Below are positions 41,803 through 53,970 of a DNA stretch of 64,000 nt, in pieces. Location of the stretch: contig NC_133043.1 in assembly GCF_048771995.1 (NCBI RefSeq), positions 9,132,501 through 9,196,500 of the forward strand, read 5' to 3'. The position numbers and the translations under genes are program-made. Each line of letters starts with the position of its first letter. Positions within the stretch are counted from its first letter, which is position 1. Below the pieces are notes generated by a model that was not told where the DNA came from, made no database searches, and worked only from the letters and a program-made list of their open reading frames with translations. This stretch comes from Taeniopygia guttata. Taxonomy: Eukaryota > Chordata > Aves > Passeriformes > Estrildidae.

Positions 41803-44800
41803 CTGTGTGTGAGGATGGGGATGAGACACAGCACTCTGCGTCCTCTGGACAGCCCCATGGTGGGGGCTCAGCCCAGATCTGCCTCCCCCCAGCACTCCCA
41901 GCCCTACCTCGCTGTGGGTCTCACTGGAGTTGGGGGACAGTGCCAGTGCCGTGGGGCTGGCCGGGCTCTCGGACACCGAGTGGGACCGTGGCTCTCCACC
42001 ATTTTCCTGAGGGAGCAGGGAGGGAGTGTGAACTCCAGCCCTGGGGCTTGAGAACAGCCTCCAGAGCTGCAAGTCCCACCCAGGGGGCCATGAAATCCGT
42101 CCTTCCCCCACGTAATCCCCTGCAAGCTGCGGGCACATAAATACCTCTAGCGCTGCCCATCAGGGCAGGGAAGGATTAAAGCCCGGCCTGATTGCCCTGG
42201 CTTGAGCAGGAGCAGGAGGAGGAGGGTGGCTGCAGGGCTGGGTGCTACTTCCCCACTGCAGCACGAGGGCTCCCAGCCCTGGAGCATCAGAAGGCAAAAG
42301 AGAGCAGGAAAACAGCCACCTCCAAGACACTCAGCACCACAAGCATCCCCCTTTCCTGGAGGACACCAGTTCCCTTCCCAGTGGCACCGGCTCTTGTGTG
42401 GCAGCCTGAGACCACTGTGGTGTCTGGTGGCATCACCCAGCCATGGACAGCGGGGACATGAACAGGAGGGTCCCTGACTGGAGATGGGCACAGATAGAAT
42501 TAAAATCAAGACAAGGCTCTTACCTTCCCTATGTCACCATTGGCTACTGGTTCTGGCAAGGGACCTGTGGGATAAGGACAGGGGCACTGGGTGAGGGTGT
42601 GTTTGTTTTGTCCCCTTGCCAGTGGAGGGCAAGCCAAGGCTGTACAAGGCCAATGCTCACACAACACTGCCCAGAGTCTGGCCAGGTCCTGAATTTTTTA
42701 ACCACCCGCTGCAGCAGCCCCGTGGCACAGGGGATTGCTGCCAGACACATCCCAATGATGGCAGCTGTGATGTGGAGCCCAGGGAGACCCCTTCCCCATC
42801 CTCCTGGGGACCACTGTGACAGCAAAGGAGAGCAAAGGGCAGCTAATGCCTGTTTGCTCCCCAGGCCATAAACCCTGCCAAAGAGCAACCCAGGGCCATA
42901 AACTTGCCCACCTCAGCCCCACCAGCCTGGCATGAGGCCCTCAGCTAAGCAGGGAGACACCAAAGCCAGGTGACTCTGCTTGGCTGCAGGGTGGTAAGAC
43001 CAACTGCCAGGGCTCAGCACCCTTAGGTATGGTGAGAAGGTGACACAGAGCCAGCAGAGGTGGCACAAACCCCTCCCAGCAGCACAGTCCCTAGAGCCCA
43101 CCTGTTAGGTGCTGTTCTGAGGGCACCACCTTGCACTTCTTGAAGAACTCATCTGTGAGGGTGTCCACCACCAGCAGCCTGGTCTCATCGCCACTCGCCT
43201 TGATGGCTGCCACCACGTCGCTGTGCTGCTTGCCCTCCATGCACACACCGTTCACCTGCAGGCACCACATCACCGCTGCAGCTGGGGGACATCCACCCCT
43301 CAGGAGCACCACGGAGGGGTCAGGTACCAGCCTTGGTGCCAGTCATAATCCCAGCACAGCCACCCCATAGCCCCCACAGGCATTCGCAGCCTCACAGGGA
43401 TTAACAGTGAAGCCAGAAAAACCTCATTAAAAGCAGATTTTTCTCTGAGTGATTGGCATGGGATCGAATGGGCAAAGCTGGCAGGGAGCTCCAGGGCTGG
43501 CACAAAACTCTTGTTCCATGCCATGGTCTCCAGAAACCCCAGAGGCTTCACCCCAGAAGAGGCAGCAGCCCCACACCCTGGTGAGCAGCAGGGCTGGGGC
43601 TCAGCTGGTCCTTGTTCTCGTGGATCATCATCCCGTGTGGCACAAACCTGAGCTCATCCCCACCCTGGTCACACCTGACAGCAGGACTTGTGACCACTGT
43701 GCACCTTGTCCCCAGCCTGCACCACCCCAGGGGCTCCCTGGGAACAGCAGGACAGCGGTACTGCTAATTAACCCCCAGACAGCTAATTAATGCTCAGTCC
43801 CAGCCCTGCACAGCGCTGCGCCCGTGGGTGGGGACCGGCAGGTTGGTGCAGGTTGCCGTGAGTCACCGGGGACAGCGCGCGCCTTCGGGACAGGGCGGCT
43901 GTCTCCCGGGCACGGGTGTGAGGGTGCCAAGCACCTCAGAGAGGCCCCAGAGCTGCCCTGAGCCCAGCACACCTCGATGATGCGGTCCTGGGGGGCCAGC
44001 CCTGCCGCCTCAGCCGGCGAGCCGGGGTCCACGGCGCGCACGTACTGCCCCGGGCGGGTCTTGTCGCTGTGCAGGTTGAAGCCATAGCCGTCAGGGCCCT
44101 TCTTCATGTGGCACAGACGAGGTCTTAGCTCCTCCTGCAACGGGAATAATCCGTGGGTGAACTGCTCCCGCACCCCCAACACCCAAGGACGGCACCAGGA
44201 ACCCCAGACAGCTGCTGCAGTGGCAGGGACACCATCCTCAGGTGGCCATTTGTGGGCACTGACACCCCAAGATAGGACACAGGGTGCCAAACACCCTAAG
44301 GTCCTGGGCTCTAATTAATTAATTAGGTGCAGGGCACACTAACTGCAGTGAAACACTGAAGAAACCTCTTATTATGTGTGTGTTCCCAGACCATGCTCTT
44401 CCTTTTGGGATCAGGACTGCAACTGCCATGAAGGTGGAGGAGGAAACCCAGCCCAGGTGACTGGGAATCATCCCCACTCCACCCATCCCGCTCGGGAAGC
44501 TTTGGCTACCAGAGAGGTCTCAGGTGCTGGCACCGGTCCCCTCCATCACCCCTCTGCCCACTGCCCCTCTCCACGGCACACCCAGCCATGGGCTCAGGGA
44601 GATCCCCCTCCCCAGAGCCCCCCACAGCCACTGTCAGCAGGGAAGGGGCACACAGGGCTCGGGCAGGCAGCTGGAACCCGGAGGGAGCAGCTGGAACCCG
44701 GAGGGAGCAGCTGGAATGCTGAGGCACCTCCATGCCCCAGCATGACCCTCCAGGATTGCAAAACAGAAACCAGCTCCACTGGGGCGTGGCAACTGGGAGG

Positions 44801-47800
44801 TTCACCTCTCCAGGAGGCAACACCCACCTCATCTGCACCTGGTTCCACCTTGACCTGTGGATCCAGCAGTACCTGGAGCCATGGAACCCTGCTGGGGCAG
44901 TCCCAGCCACTCATCTGACCCCCTTGGTGCCCTCTAAACTCCCCACACGGTGAGCAGCAGGAAGAAGCAGGAGCATTCCCGGGAGCCTGGCACACAAGAA
45001 CTGCCTTTTCTCACCCAGCAAGGAGTGGGATGTCCAGGAAGCATCAGAGGAATCAGGTGACACAAACCAGACACCTGCATGTCACACGGTCAGAACTGCT
45101 CTGACCCTAGCACCCAATACCACTTTTACAATTTATATATAAAATGGTTTGATCCCACCTTGACCACCAGAACCTGGGCTTTGGTTGGGCTCTCCCAGCA
45201 GCTAAGCCTCACTCAAACTGCTGGAATATTCCTCACCAACGGGGCTAATATTTCATTTTTCATCTGAGATTATTTTTTCTCTGTTGGTACCCATAGCATC
45301 ACTGAGCACAGCCACTGCAGGAATTTGCCCTCCCACACGTGCACCAGGGTGCTCTTTACCCCCTGCACAAAATCACCTTTGCCCACTGCATGGGAAACCT
45401 GGGTACTGGAGTGCTGACACCCCATATCTGACACACTGGTGTGGCACAGGGTCCCACGTGGGCTGAGGTGACACATTTACAATTGTTAAGCTGCAATAAA
45501 GCCCCATCCTCTTGCACAACACCTTCCTTCATGGTCAAGGCCAGCCACCACCCCAGCACCACTCGACAACGCCCTGGGCAGGGAGGTGCAGGCAGCACCC
45601 AGCACATCTGCCAGGAGTGAAGGTGATCCCTGGGTGCCTCAGCACTGGCATGCAGGACTTGGTCCCCACGTGTCTCAGCTTCACATGCCCAGCCCACTGC
45701 CCAGCTGTGGATTCCCTGGCTGGGTTATTGTGACCTCCTCGACTTCGCCCCTTCTGCCCTCTCGTCCCCACGCCGTGCCCAGGTGGCAGCAGGTTCACAG
45801 GGTGTGACAGCATCCTCCACCCAGGCAGAAATCCCAAGCAACGGTGGGGACAGACAATACCCAACACAACAACAAAAGGCAGGAGCTGCTGGAGCTGGGA
45901 TGAAGGCAGCACCTCCCCAGATCCCTGCCCTGGCTCAGCCCCGAGCAAGGGTTCAGGCTCTGGGGCACCCTCGGTGGCACTGTGGGGCTGCTCCACGCCG
46001 ACAGCTGAGGACAAAGCAGAGGGAGCAAGTGGTGCTGGCAGCGCTCCCAGGTGAGGAGGAGGAGGGAGAGCTTTGCTCCCACCCATACCAACAAAGCCCT
46101 GGCAGCCTGCGCTCCCCGATATGCTGGTGCCATGAATTTTTTGGGGGGGATGGGAAGTCCTGCAGGGTGGACAGATGTCTCAGGACACAGGGACAGGTCA
46201 AGGCGGTGGTGAGGGAGGCACTGATGCTGCAAAGGCCCCCAGCATCCCCTCGCCAGCGGCTGGCAGCTCCTCCAGCCCAGCGTGCCAGGCTGCCTGTGCC
46301 CTCCCCAGTCACACAAACCCTGCGGGCAGCCACCATTCTGCCATCCAGAGAGGAAAACAAACGCATCCGATCCTCCAGCAGCCGTATCCTGCCCATCCAT
46401 GGGGCGAGCACCCCATGGCAGGGCATCCTTTCAGCCCCAAAGTCCCCTTAGGGCTGAGCAATGTGAGGCAAGAGTGTTTGGAGCCAACACCCGAAGAAGA
46501 CCCGTGGCTATGGAGCTGGGAGCTGGGTAGTGGAAATGCCCCTAATTTCTCTAAGCTGCTGCATCCTGTCCTGCAAGGCCAGCAGCTCTCCTGCCCTGCT
46601 GGGATTAGCTTGGAGAGCTTTGTTACGAGCAATTACAACCTCTGTCAGGGAGGGCAGCGGGGGAAGCTGGAATCAGCTCCCTGCAGAGGTATCCATGCCA
46701 CCCCTCTCCTCTGCACTCAGAGGTCTCTGTCTGCAGAGATGCCCATGGGGATGAGGGCTGTTCCTACCCTGAAACAGGATTTGGGGCACACCCAGATGCG
46801 TCTCCCTCCGCAGCACCTCCAGCCACCTGGCAGGACCAGCAATCCCAGGATTGTGGGGATCTCAGCTGCATGTCAGGACTCACTCCTCATTTCCCAGCCA
46901 CTCCATAGCAATTTCAGGACAGCTTTTGAAGCCTCAAGTCCCAGGAAATTCCCTGCAGCCCTACAAGCAGCATCAAGCATGCTGGCGGCAGCCACATTCC
47001 CAGTTACTCAAAGAGAAACACAAGAGCTCTGAGGATGCCTGAGCCAGCAAATTCACACGGGTCCCAAAATCTGGCACACACATTCGGGCTTCATACAAAG
47101 GGGATGCAAAGCAGCCTCCTTGCAGCATCCCTGTCACGTCCTGTTTGACTGGAGCTGCTTTTCATGCAGCTGCCTTGAGAGGAAATTTAATTCATTTCCT
47201 AATTAAACTCCAGCTACCCCAGTGCAACAGGGGGAACTGCTCCCTGATACACTCTGAAACCCAGCCCTGGGAGGCTCTCCCAGGTTTTACAAGGAGGGAA
47301 GAGCTTTGCTGGCAGGGAGGGTTCTAATTTAACATTAAATTTGCAAGAGGGAAGCCCGGGGCTGGTAGCAAATGCCTTGCCCTGGCACCCGGTGCTGCCC
47401 TGGGAACACTGTGCAGTTTGTATGAAACTTTCTCAAGACACTCCCGAGCAGCTGAAGCCTCCGGAAATAAAGAAGGAGGCAGACAAACTGTCACAGCTCT
47501 TAGTGGGGGGACACCCCCACGGCACAGGGCCCCAGGAAACGGGGCTGGCCCCAGGGGTGTGAAAGTGTCACCGCACTGGCTCAGCACCGCAGACAGGGGT
47601 GCACGGATCAGCTTCCCAGGGAGCCTCAAACCACAGCATCAGGGCATTTGCACACTCAGGGTTTGATAGGAATGAAAAAGGAGCCCATGACAAGTCTCCC
47701 ACAACTTCCTCAGGGATCTGAGGGGGTCCTAGCCCCCAGGCAGTCCCAGTCATGCAGTCCCCAGTACAGTCTGGAGAGAGAATGGATTCTGTTGGAAGCT

Positions 47801-50289
47801 GAGAGACACCAAACATTGCTCACCACAAACAGCTCTCCCAGCTCTCGAGCGTCTCCAGGCTTGTTAAACAAATAAAGGCAAGTCCAGCCCAATAAAGCAA
47901 ACAGAACTCTGACACGTGCACATCTCCTGCTTCCCCTGTGATCCCAGGGAATCCTACCAACCCACAGTGATGGGCTGGGGCTGTGGGGGGATGGAGCAGC
48001 CAGCACCAGTTGCCTGCTAATGGCCAGGAACAGGCCACCAGTGTGTTCCTTCCTTACTGGAGAGAAATCCCTTCTGTCTGCTCTGGCTTGGCTCAGCATC
48101 CCACCCAGCATCTTCCCACCCTGCTTGGTGGGTGCCTGGTCTGGGCAACATTTTTAAACCCACTTTTCCACTGGGCCCTGCCCCCAGCCGCAAGATTTCC
48201 TGCTGCTACCTGTTGAGAAACCATCTGGGGCCTTGTGGCAATGTCACCCCATGTCACCTGCTTCCTGATCTAGTGAGGAGAGAAACCACTAGCAGAGAAA
48301 CCGCCAGCAGTAACTGTGCATGAGCTGTGCCCCGAGCCTGCTCCCCAAGACTGTGGGGAATCTTCAGCCAAGACTGTCCCCCAGAGCCCATGAGGTATCT
48401 CCACCTGGAGCTGTCTCCCAAAATCTTGTGGGGCATCTCCAGCTTCCTGAGCTCTTTCTATCACTCCAGCCAACACAGTGAGCAGGCAGCATGAGAGGGT
48501 TCCATCCTCTTTGGGGACCACACATCCTTAGCCCCCAAGGCTGGCAGGGGACTCACCTGAGCTGCATGAAGAACATCCCTTTTATTTTTCCCAGCCCATG
48601 GAGGGGTCAGGGAGCAGAAAACAGAGGAGAGCCTGACTAGCCCCGAGGGAGCAGCAGCACTGGGACATATGGGAGAGCAGACACGTTCTTCCTGCACGGG
48701 GCCACACGTGAGGGGTCTGGGATGATACGGGGCACAGCGAGCAAGAGAGACAGACAGAACAGGGATAGAACACGGCTGTTCCTACCCAAATAAACCCATC
48801 AAGGAGGTGCTGGAGTGATGTTTTAGCCAGGCAGGGATGACAGCTGTGCCTGCAGTGGATCAGCCCAACCAGGGGAACAAGCACAAGGTTAAAGTCCAAC
48901 AGGAGATACAGCTCAAAACTACCTAATCCTCAGGAAAACCCTATGTGACAGCAGCTCAGTGAGGCACCAAGGTCTGCCTGGGACTCAGCATCAACACTGG
49001 GAAGGCTCCACTGCACCAACCTCTCTGGGAACAGGTCATAAGATTTCCCCAGAATGTTCCTCACACTGGGAACTCAGGAGGCTGCTGCCCAGGGAGCCAT
49101 CCGCATGTCTGTTGTAACAACAAACACGTCTTTGCTGGGTAAATAAAAAGCAGTATTATCTCCCAGAGCCCCAAGCGTTTCTTAGGAACCGCTTGGGGCA
49201 CGAAAGGTCAGCTATTTCTCAATTCCTCACCTTTCTACATCACTTTGTTTGTGCAACTGCTCACTCCCACTCGTGCTTCAGGCCGACATTCCTGAGTTCC
49301 GAAGCATCCATGGGCACTGACTGCCAGGATCAAGCCCCCAGCCCGGGAAGAGCTTTGCTATCTCCACTCCACTGCACAGCAGAGATGGAACACACTCAAA
49401 TCCAAGAGCGACTACCACCAATAGCTGCTGTCTCAGCCCCAAGAACACCCTCTGCCACCGGTTTTTTGTTGTATTTTGGGGTGGGTTAGTGCCAGCCGCC
49501 CTCAGCCCAGTTCTGAGGTTCTGCTGCACGTCAAAGCTCTCTCCCTGTTGCTTTTCTCACCCCGTTTTGCGGCCCCCCAGCACAGCACTCAGCGGCTCAG
49601 TCACGGCTCCAACCAGCCCGACGTGCCCGTCACTGACACGGCTGCGAGACGGGACCATTAACCGGGAAAAACAATTCTTTAAAATAAAAAAGGCAAAGCA
49701 GTCGGGCGCGGCAGGACCCGGGGCTTTTAGGGAGCCGCGTTTAAAGCAAAGCAAAACAAAAAGAAAGAATCGAGACCGAAACCACACACAACGCCCGGGG
49801 CAGACGCGGCGGCCGCGGCTCCCGCTCGCTCGCCACCCCGCCTCCTCGGACAACACCCGAGAACCCCCGAGCCCCGGTCCCCGGCCGCTCATTCACCCGC
49901 TGGCCGCCGGCGCTGGGCTCCCTCGCCGCGGGCTCCGCCGGCACCGGAGCCGCCTGCCCGCCGACCACCGGCGGCTCGGCGCCCGCCCCGCTCCGCTTCG
50001 CCAGCTGATCCTCGGCCGTCGAGTCTACGACGAGGAGGCTGACGGCGCCGGCGGCGGCGCGGATCCGCTCCACCACCTGCTGATGGCTCTCCCGTTCCAC
50101 GTTCTCGCCGTCCACCTCCAGCAGCCGGTCCCCAGCGCGCAGCCCCGAGCGCTCGGCCGGCGAGCCCGCCTCCACCAGACGGATGAACTGGCCCGGCTTG
50201 CCCTTCTCGCCGTGCAGGTGGAAGCCGTAGCCATCCGGGCCGCGCTCCAGGCGGCACAGGCGGGCGGCGGGGCCCGCGCCGCTGCTCAT
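41650..50289 (-). CDS. NHERF1: NHERF1 (SLC9A3R1), PDZ scaffold, complete, six exons
   Basis: Adaptor that tethers apical membrane proteins (NHE3, CFTR, phosphate transporters, GPCRs) to ezrin/radixin/moesin under the plasma membrane. Exons are 50289-49897, 44134-43973, 43255-43102, 42564-42524, 42006-41908 and 41802-41650, all in phase, giving 333 residues (human 358). PDZ1 covers about 10-94 with carboxylate loop GYGFHL (20-25) and class I helix histidine H69. PDZ2 covers about 137-220 with GYGFNL (147-152) and H196. A Ser/Pro-rich linker follows (about 237-300). The ezrin-binding tail ends [13 protein letters not shown], identical to human, with FSNL as the self-binding PDZ ligand. The linker between the PDZ domains is short and rich in Ala, Gly and Pro. 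Synteny with NAT9 and RAB37, and the two-PDZ layout, separate it from NHERF2. Confidence 0.97.
41908..42006 (-). CDS. NHERF1: NHERF1 exon 5
   Basis: Encodes residues 251-283, a Ser/Pro-rich linker with SESP, PASP and LSPNSS, candidate proline-directed phosphorylation sites. Acceptor ccctcag, donor GTAGGG. Confidence 0.93.
42524..42564 (-). CDS. NHERF1: NHERF1 exon 4 (41-nt micro-exon)
   Basis: Encodes Gly237 to Lys250, [14 protein letters not shown], matching human GPLPVPFTNGEIQK. Acceptor tcccacag, donor GTAAGA. Too short to be found by open-frame length. Confidence 0.93.
43102..43255 (-). CDS. NHERF1: NHERF1 exon 3 (rest of PDZ2)
   Basis: Encodes residues 186-236 ([43 protein letters not shown]), then the first base of Gly237. 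Donor GTGGGC. Confidence 0.96.
43973..44134 (-). CDS. NHERF1: NHERF1 exon 2 (first part of PDZ2)
   Basis: Encodes residues 132-185, [20 protein letters not shown] through [10 protein letters not shown]. The donor GAG|GTGTGC is weak, but the human exon ends at the same codon (RIVE|VNG). Confidence 0.95.
44135..49896 (-). other. NHERF1 intron 1 (5.8 kb)
   Basis: GC-rich noncoding DNA. A 20-bp tandem repeat is at 44668-44724. No other exon, element or RNA recognised; many long open frames on both strands reflect composition only. Confidence 0.75.
44668..44724. repeat. 20-bp tandem repeat, about 2.8 copies
   Basis: Unit cagctggaacccggagggag, two exact copies and a diverged third, within NHERF1 intron 1. 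Confidence 0.85.
49897..50289 (-). CDS. NHERF1: NHERF1 exon 1 (PDZ1)
   Basis: Encodes residues 1-131: [17 protein letters not shown], all of PDZ1 ([33 protein letters not shown]), and a proline-rich linker. CpG-rich. Donor CGG|GTGAAT, phase 0. The open frame runs well past the donor, so the exon end rests on the join to EELRPRLC. Confidence 0.93.
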
Positions 50290-50344
50290 GGCGGGGGAAG
50301 CGGCGGCAGCAGCAGCGAGCCCGTCCCGCCGCCCGCGCTCGGCG

Positions 50345-50500
50345 CACTGCGCGGCAACCCGCCCGCGGTGGGCTTATATAGGGGGGCGGGGCAAGGGGGT
50401 CGGCGGCCGCCAATCGGAGAGCGGGGTGGGCCGATGCCCGCCAAATAAGGACAGTGATGGGCGTGTTTATGCAAATTTTAAAGGCGTGGTTATGCAAATT
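50345..50500 (-). promoter_or_regulatory. NHERF1: NHERF1 core promoter: TATA, GC box, CCAAT, two octamers
   Basis: On the minus strand TATATAAG lies at 50380-50373, about 84 bases before the ATG, which predicts a start site near 50345 and a 5'UTR of about 55 nt. A GC box (ggggcgggg) sits at 50383-50391 and a CCAAT box, plus-strand orientation, at 50410-50414. Two perfect POU octamers (ATGCAAAT on plus) are at 50469-50476 and 50492-50499, within an 18-bp direct repeat (ggcgtg-t/g-ttatgcaaatt). The surrounding CpG island runs from about 49790 to 50880. All of this is by motif; no expression data. Confidence 0.75.
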
Positions 50501-50542
50501 GGGCTGCTCGGGTGTCCCGGTGTGTCCTGGCCCCGCTCGGGG

Positions 50543-50788
50543 CGCGGTGCCTGTCCCGTTCCGAACCGGACCGCTCCCGTGGGCTCCCCTCGCTCCCCCG
50601 TGATCCGGGCCACTCCCCGGTACCACCCGAGCCCACCGCGCTAACTCCTGATTCTCGCGGAACCGCTGGGTCGCGGTGCCTGCCCCGGGACCGGACCGCT
50701 CCCGTGGGCTCCTCTCGCTCCCCCGTGGTCCGGGCCACTCCCCGGTGCCACCCGAGCCCACCGCGCCAACTCCCGATTCTCGCCGAAC
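50543..50788. repeat. Tandem duplication, period 129 bp, upstream of NHERF1
   Basis: Copy 1 at 50543-50663 and copy 2 at 50672-50788 share almost all bases: cgcggtgcctg, gaccgctcccgtgggctcc, ctcgctcccccgtg, ccgggccactccccggt, cacccgagcccaccgcgc, gattctcgc. They differ by a 4-bp indel and a handful of substitutions. GC-rich, inside the NHERF1 CpG island. Confidence 0.93.
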
Positions 50789-50799
50789 GCCCCCCACCG

Positions 50800-52470
50800 G
50801 GGATCGGCTCTGTCCCGGAGACAGCCCCGAGCACGGCCGGAGATCGGCGGGACGCTCCCGGCTGTTCCCGCTCCGCGCCACATCCCGGTGGCCTCTCGGG
50901 GGGAACATCCATCCCATACCCTCGCCCAGTCCTTGCGGGCTGCAGTTTGTCCCAGCGCTGCTCCGATGTAGAGGGTGGAGAGATGTTCGGAGTAAAATAA
51001 AATCCCTCAATGGAACTGCGCGGGAAAGCAGGCATGGGAGAGGGAAGGAAACTGGCTTTGCAGTGGAAATGAGATACCAGCACTGTTCCCCCAGCTGCCT
51101 CTGAACCTGGTTCAGCACCCTAGAGCTGGGGTTCCGAGGTGGAGGAAGATGGAGGGAACTCCAGGGATTTGCTCTGCCCTGGCTCCATGTTCTCTGCTCA
51201 TGGACGGAGAAGCAGAAGTAGCTGCAGAGAACCAGGAGCATGTGAGACCCTGAGGTTTGGGCTCAGCCAGGGCAGAGCCAGGCAGCAACCACCCTGGGCT
51301 GCTGGTGCCAGGCGGGGCTGCCTCCTGGGATTGTCCCTTGAGGGTGGCACAGAGGTGGCTCCCAGTGCAGGGCCTGGCTGAGGTTCCTGGGCAGAGGTCC
51401 TCAGGGCAGCCAGGATCACACTTAACTGAGCTGCAGACAGGCAAGCAAGGAGGGGACAGCTGCATGCCGTGGGACACGTCTCTCCCAAGGCACTCTGCCC
51501 CAAAACCCTGCCCAGGGACCTCAGCGGCCGCAGAACCCCCTGTGTGCTCGGGGTGGCCATGCTCCAGCTCCGTGGGACACAGCTGGGAGCGCAGGGTGGG
51601 CTCATTTGTTCCCTCCACTCGGCTGAGCATTCGCCTGTGGCCTCTCAGCGCTGAGAAAAGCGGCGGAGAGGAATCCCACGGCGACAAATGCCTTCGGAGA
51701 GGAAAAGCAGGGCAAGCCCCTGGTGTTGTGGTACAGCCCCAGTATGGGGGGCTGTCGCCCGTGTCACAGCCGTCCCCTTGGGAAGGGGGCTGTGAGCAGC
51801 ACAGCCCCACAATGAGCTTTTTGGAAGGGCAGATGCACATTTTGGGTACCCTGCGCTCAGTCAGGAAACAAAACCCAGCTCCAGCAGGGCTGGTTTGAGC
51901 ATGGGACCGTGATAAGGAAGAAAGGCAACAGCAAAGGAAACGGCTGAAGCTGCTTTTGGGTCCAACAGTGCCCACAGGATGGCAGGGCACAGGCAGGACC
52001 GTGGCGCCCCAGGCTGCTCCTCCTGCCCTTTGCATCTTGGAGCGAAGTTAAAGGAGCTCAGGCAGGAGCGGGGAAAGAGAAAAGAGCCAATGTCTGTTTG
52101 TGTTGAAGCCATCCAGCATTTTTTTTGCAGACATCAGCCAAGCGGCAGCAGCAATGCCATTGGTGGGAAGACTGAGTTATTTGGGGAATGCTGGACTCCG
52201 CACCATGAGAACAGCAGGGGAGGAGGTTGGTTTTAATTTAACAGGCCATGTTTACTCTTCCCCTCTCACCTTTGGTCTGTCTGAAATGTGCAATGAAAGC
52301 CCTCCCCGGCAGGGAGGAAGGGAGGAAGGGGCCCTGGGTGCTTCCCCCTCCTCAGGGCTGCTCCCAGGGCCCCCCGGCCCCGCTGCTCTGCAGCGCCTGT
52401 GTGCCGCAGCCTCCCACGTTGCAGACCCAGGGCAGGGATTTCTCACGCAATAAACAATCCGACAGATGCA
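50800..52470. other. Spacer between the NHERF1 promoter and the RAB37 3' end
   Basis: About 1.7 kb; both genes lie on the minus strand. No gene or element recognised. Confidence 0.65.
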
Positions 52471-52491
52471 AAGCCTCAAAAAATGCCCAGC

Positions 52492-52497
52492 TTTAAT
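52492..52497 (-). terminator. RAB37: Candidate RAB37 polyadenylation signal (ATTAAA)
   Basis: No minus-strand AATAAA was found for 1.4 kb after the RAB37 stop. The first good variant is ATTAAA here, followed on the minus strand by a T-rich stretch. It would give a 3'UTR from 53864 to about 52475. Uncertain. Confidence 0.45.
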
Positions 52498-53864
52498 CTG
52501 TAAACTTGCAAAGACAGACCCAGGGGCAGAGCAGAGGTGAAGGAGGCACCGGGGCAGGCGAGGTGTGAGCAGTCAGGTGCAGGGCCAGGGAAGGTGCAGA
52601 TGGGGACAGATGTGCTGGACAGTCCCTACGTGCAGTGCCATACCCTGCACAGCTGCTCTCTGCATCAGTGCTTCAGCTACATAACTAAATATTCACCATC
52701 TGACTGCTCTGGGTAGTGCTCAGGGGAATGGACAGTGTGCTTGAGGGAGCAGCAAAGCTGGGCTGAGCACCAGGGATGTCCCTGAGCCCCACCAGTGCCC
52801 AACGGAGCAGTGGTTGCTGGCTGAGGGCTCTCGGGCATCTGGTCTCCAGAAAGTGGGTTCCAGCTGCTATTTGCCACTAGCAGGAAGGCAGAGCTGTGTT
52901 CCATGGACAGTGATGGGAGAGAAAGCCAGCCTGGCCTGTGAGGCAGCAGGGCTGAAGCATCACCCCAGGTAATGCCACCATGGGCATCTCCTGCATGAGG
53001 CTGGAGATGGTTCAGTCTGGAGGCATTGAAATGGAAAAGCCTTTTCTTGTTTAAAAAAATAATAAATTCTGTAATTTCTGTGGCTGCAACACGGGGGAAG
53101 CAAAGTTTTTCCAAATTGCTGTCTGTACCAGAAGTGCCCCAAGCATTGCTAGGATGCTCCCAGGGGAATTATTTCACTTCTCACACCAGCTGTGTGGGCA
53201 GGGAGCAGGTTTGGCTAGACCCTTCCCCATCCCAGCCCTTCCCTCGAGCAGAGCCAGGATACAATAGGGACATCATTGCATTTGTGGTGGCAGGAGGATA
53301 AAAGCCTTTGGCAGCAACAGCAGAAATGAGGAGCCCCAGCTGATTGTGGGCACTGGGGTGTGGGGCAGCCCGGGGGGACAGAGCTGAGGTTCCTTGGAGG
53401 GAAGCCAGAGCCTGGCAGCACCAGGGACATGGGCCTGGACCCTTCCAGCTGGACAACAGCAGCACTGTGAGCAGGAATAGCTGCAGGGGAGGACAGGGCT
53501 AGGGGCTGCAGGGGGGCTCATCCATGGCACAGCCCCTCCAGCTGCTCCAAGGGTCTCCGTGAGGTGTGTGGCTGTGTCCTGCACACGTGGTGGAGGTGAT
53601 GGATCACCATGGCTTGCTGGCCAGGCTGGCAGTCACCACACCATAGTGATTCCCACGGTGGCACACAGGTCATTGCTCTGCAGGGCAGCAGGATTTGAAT
53701 CCCAGCACCAGGACAAGGGACTCCTCATGGACTTGGCTCCACTGTGCTGTGCCATCCACCTTGGCTTGTCAGAGCTTGGTTCCCTCCGGTGCTTGAGGGC
53801 AGGATTGGGCCCCCCTCTGCTTCCCAGCTGGGCCCCCAGGCCTGCCAGCTCCTCTGGGCCACCC

Positions 53865-53970
53865 TCAGGAGAAGGCACAGCAGCTGGATTTCTTCTTCTG
53901 TGCCTCGATGTACTCGTGGATCTGGAAGTGAGGCTCATCCAGCGGCTGCCCCGCACGCTGCTTCAGCTCC
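53865..53970 (-). CDS. RAB37: RAB37 exon 9 (hypervariable tail, prenyl cysteines, stop)
   Basis: Encodes 218-251, [20 protein letters not shown], then [14 protein letters not shown] and TGA. A lysine run before two cysteines is the usual Rab membrane-attachment layout. Confidence 0.96.

Larger units (their letters stand above)
42007..43972 (-). other. NHERF1 introns 2 to 4
   Basis: The intervals 43256-43972, 42565-43101 and 42007-42523 are noncoding; nothing further recognised. Confidence 0.75.

Noticed and set aside
49889-51241. 450-aa minus-strand open frame over the NHERF1 promoter and exon 1
   Set aside because: A different frame from the PDZ1 exon, and it includes the promoter and the duplicated 129-bp unit. 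A compositional artefact.
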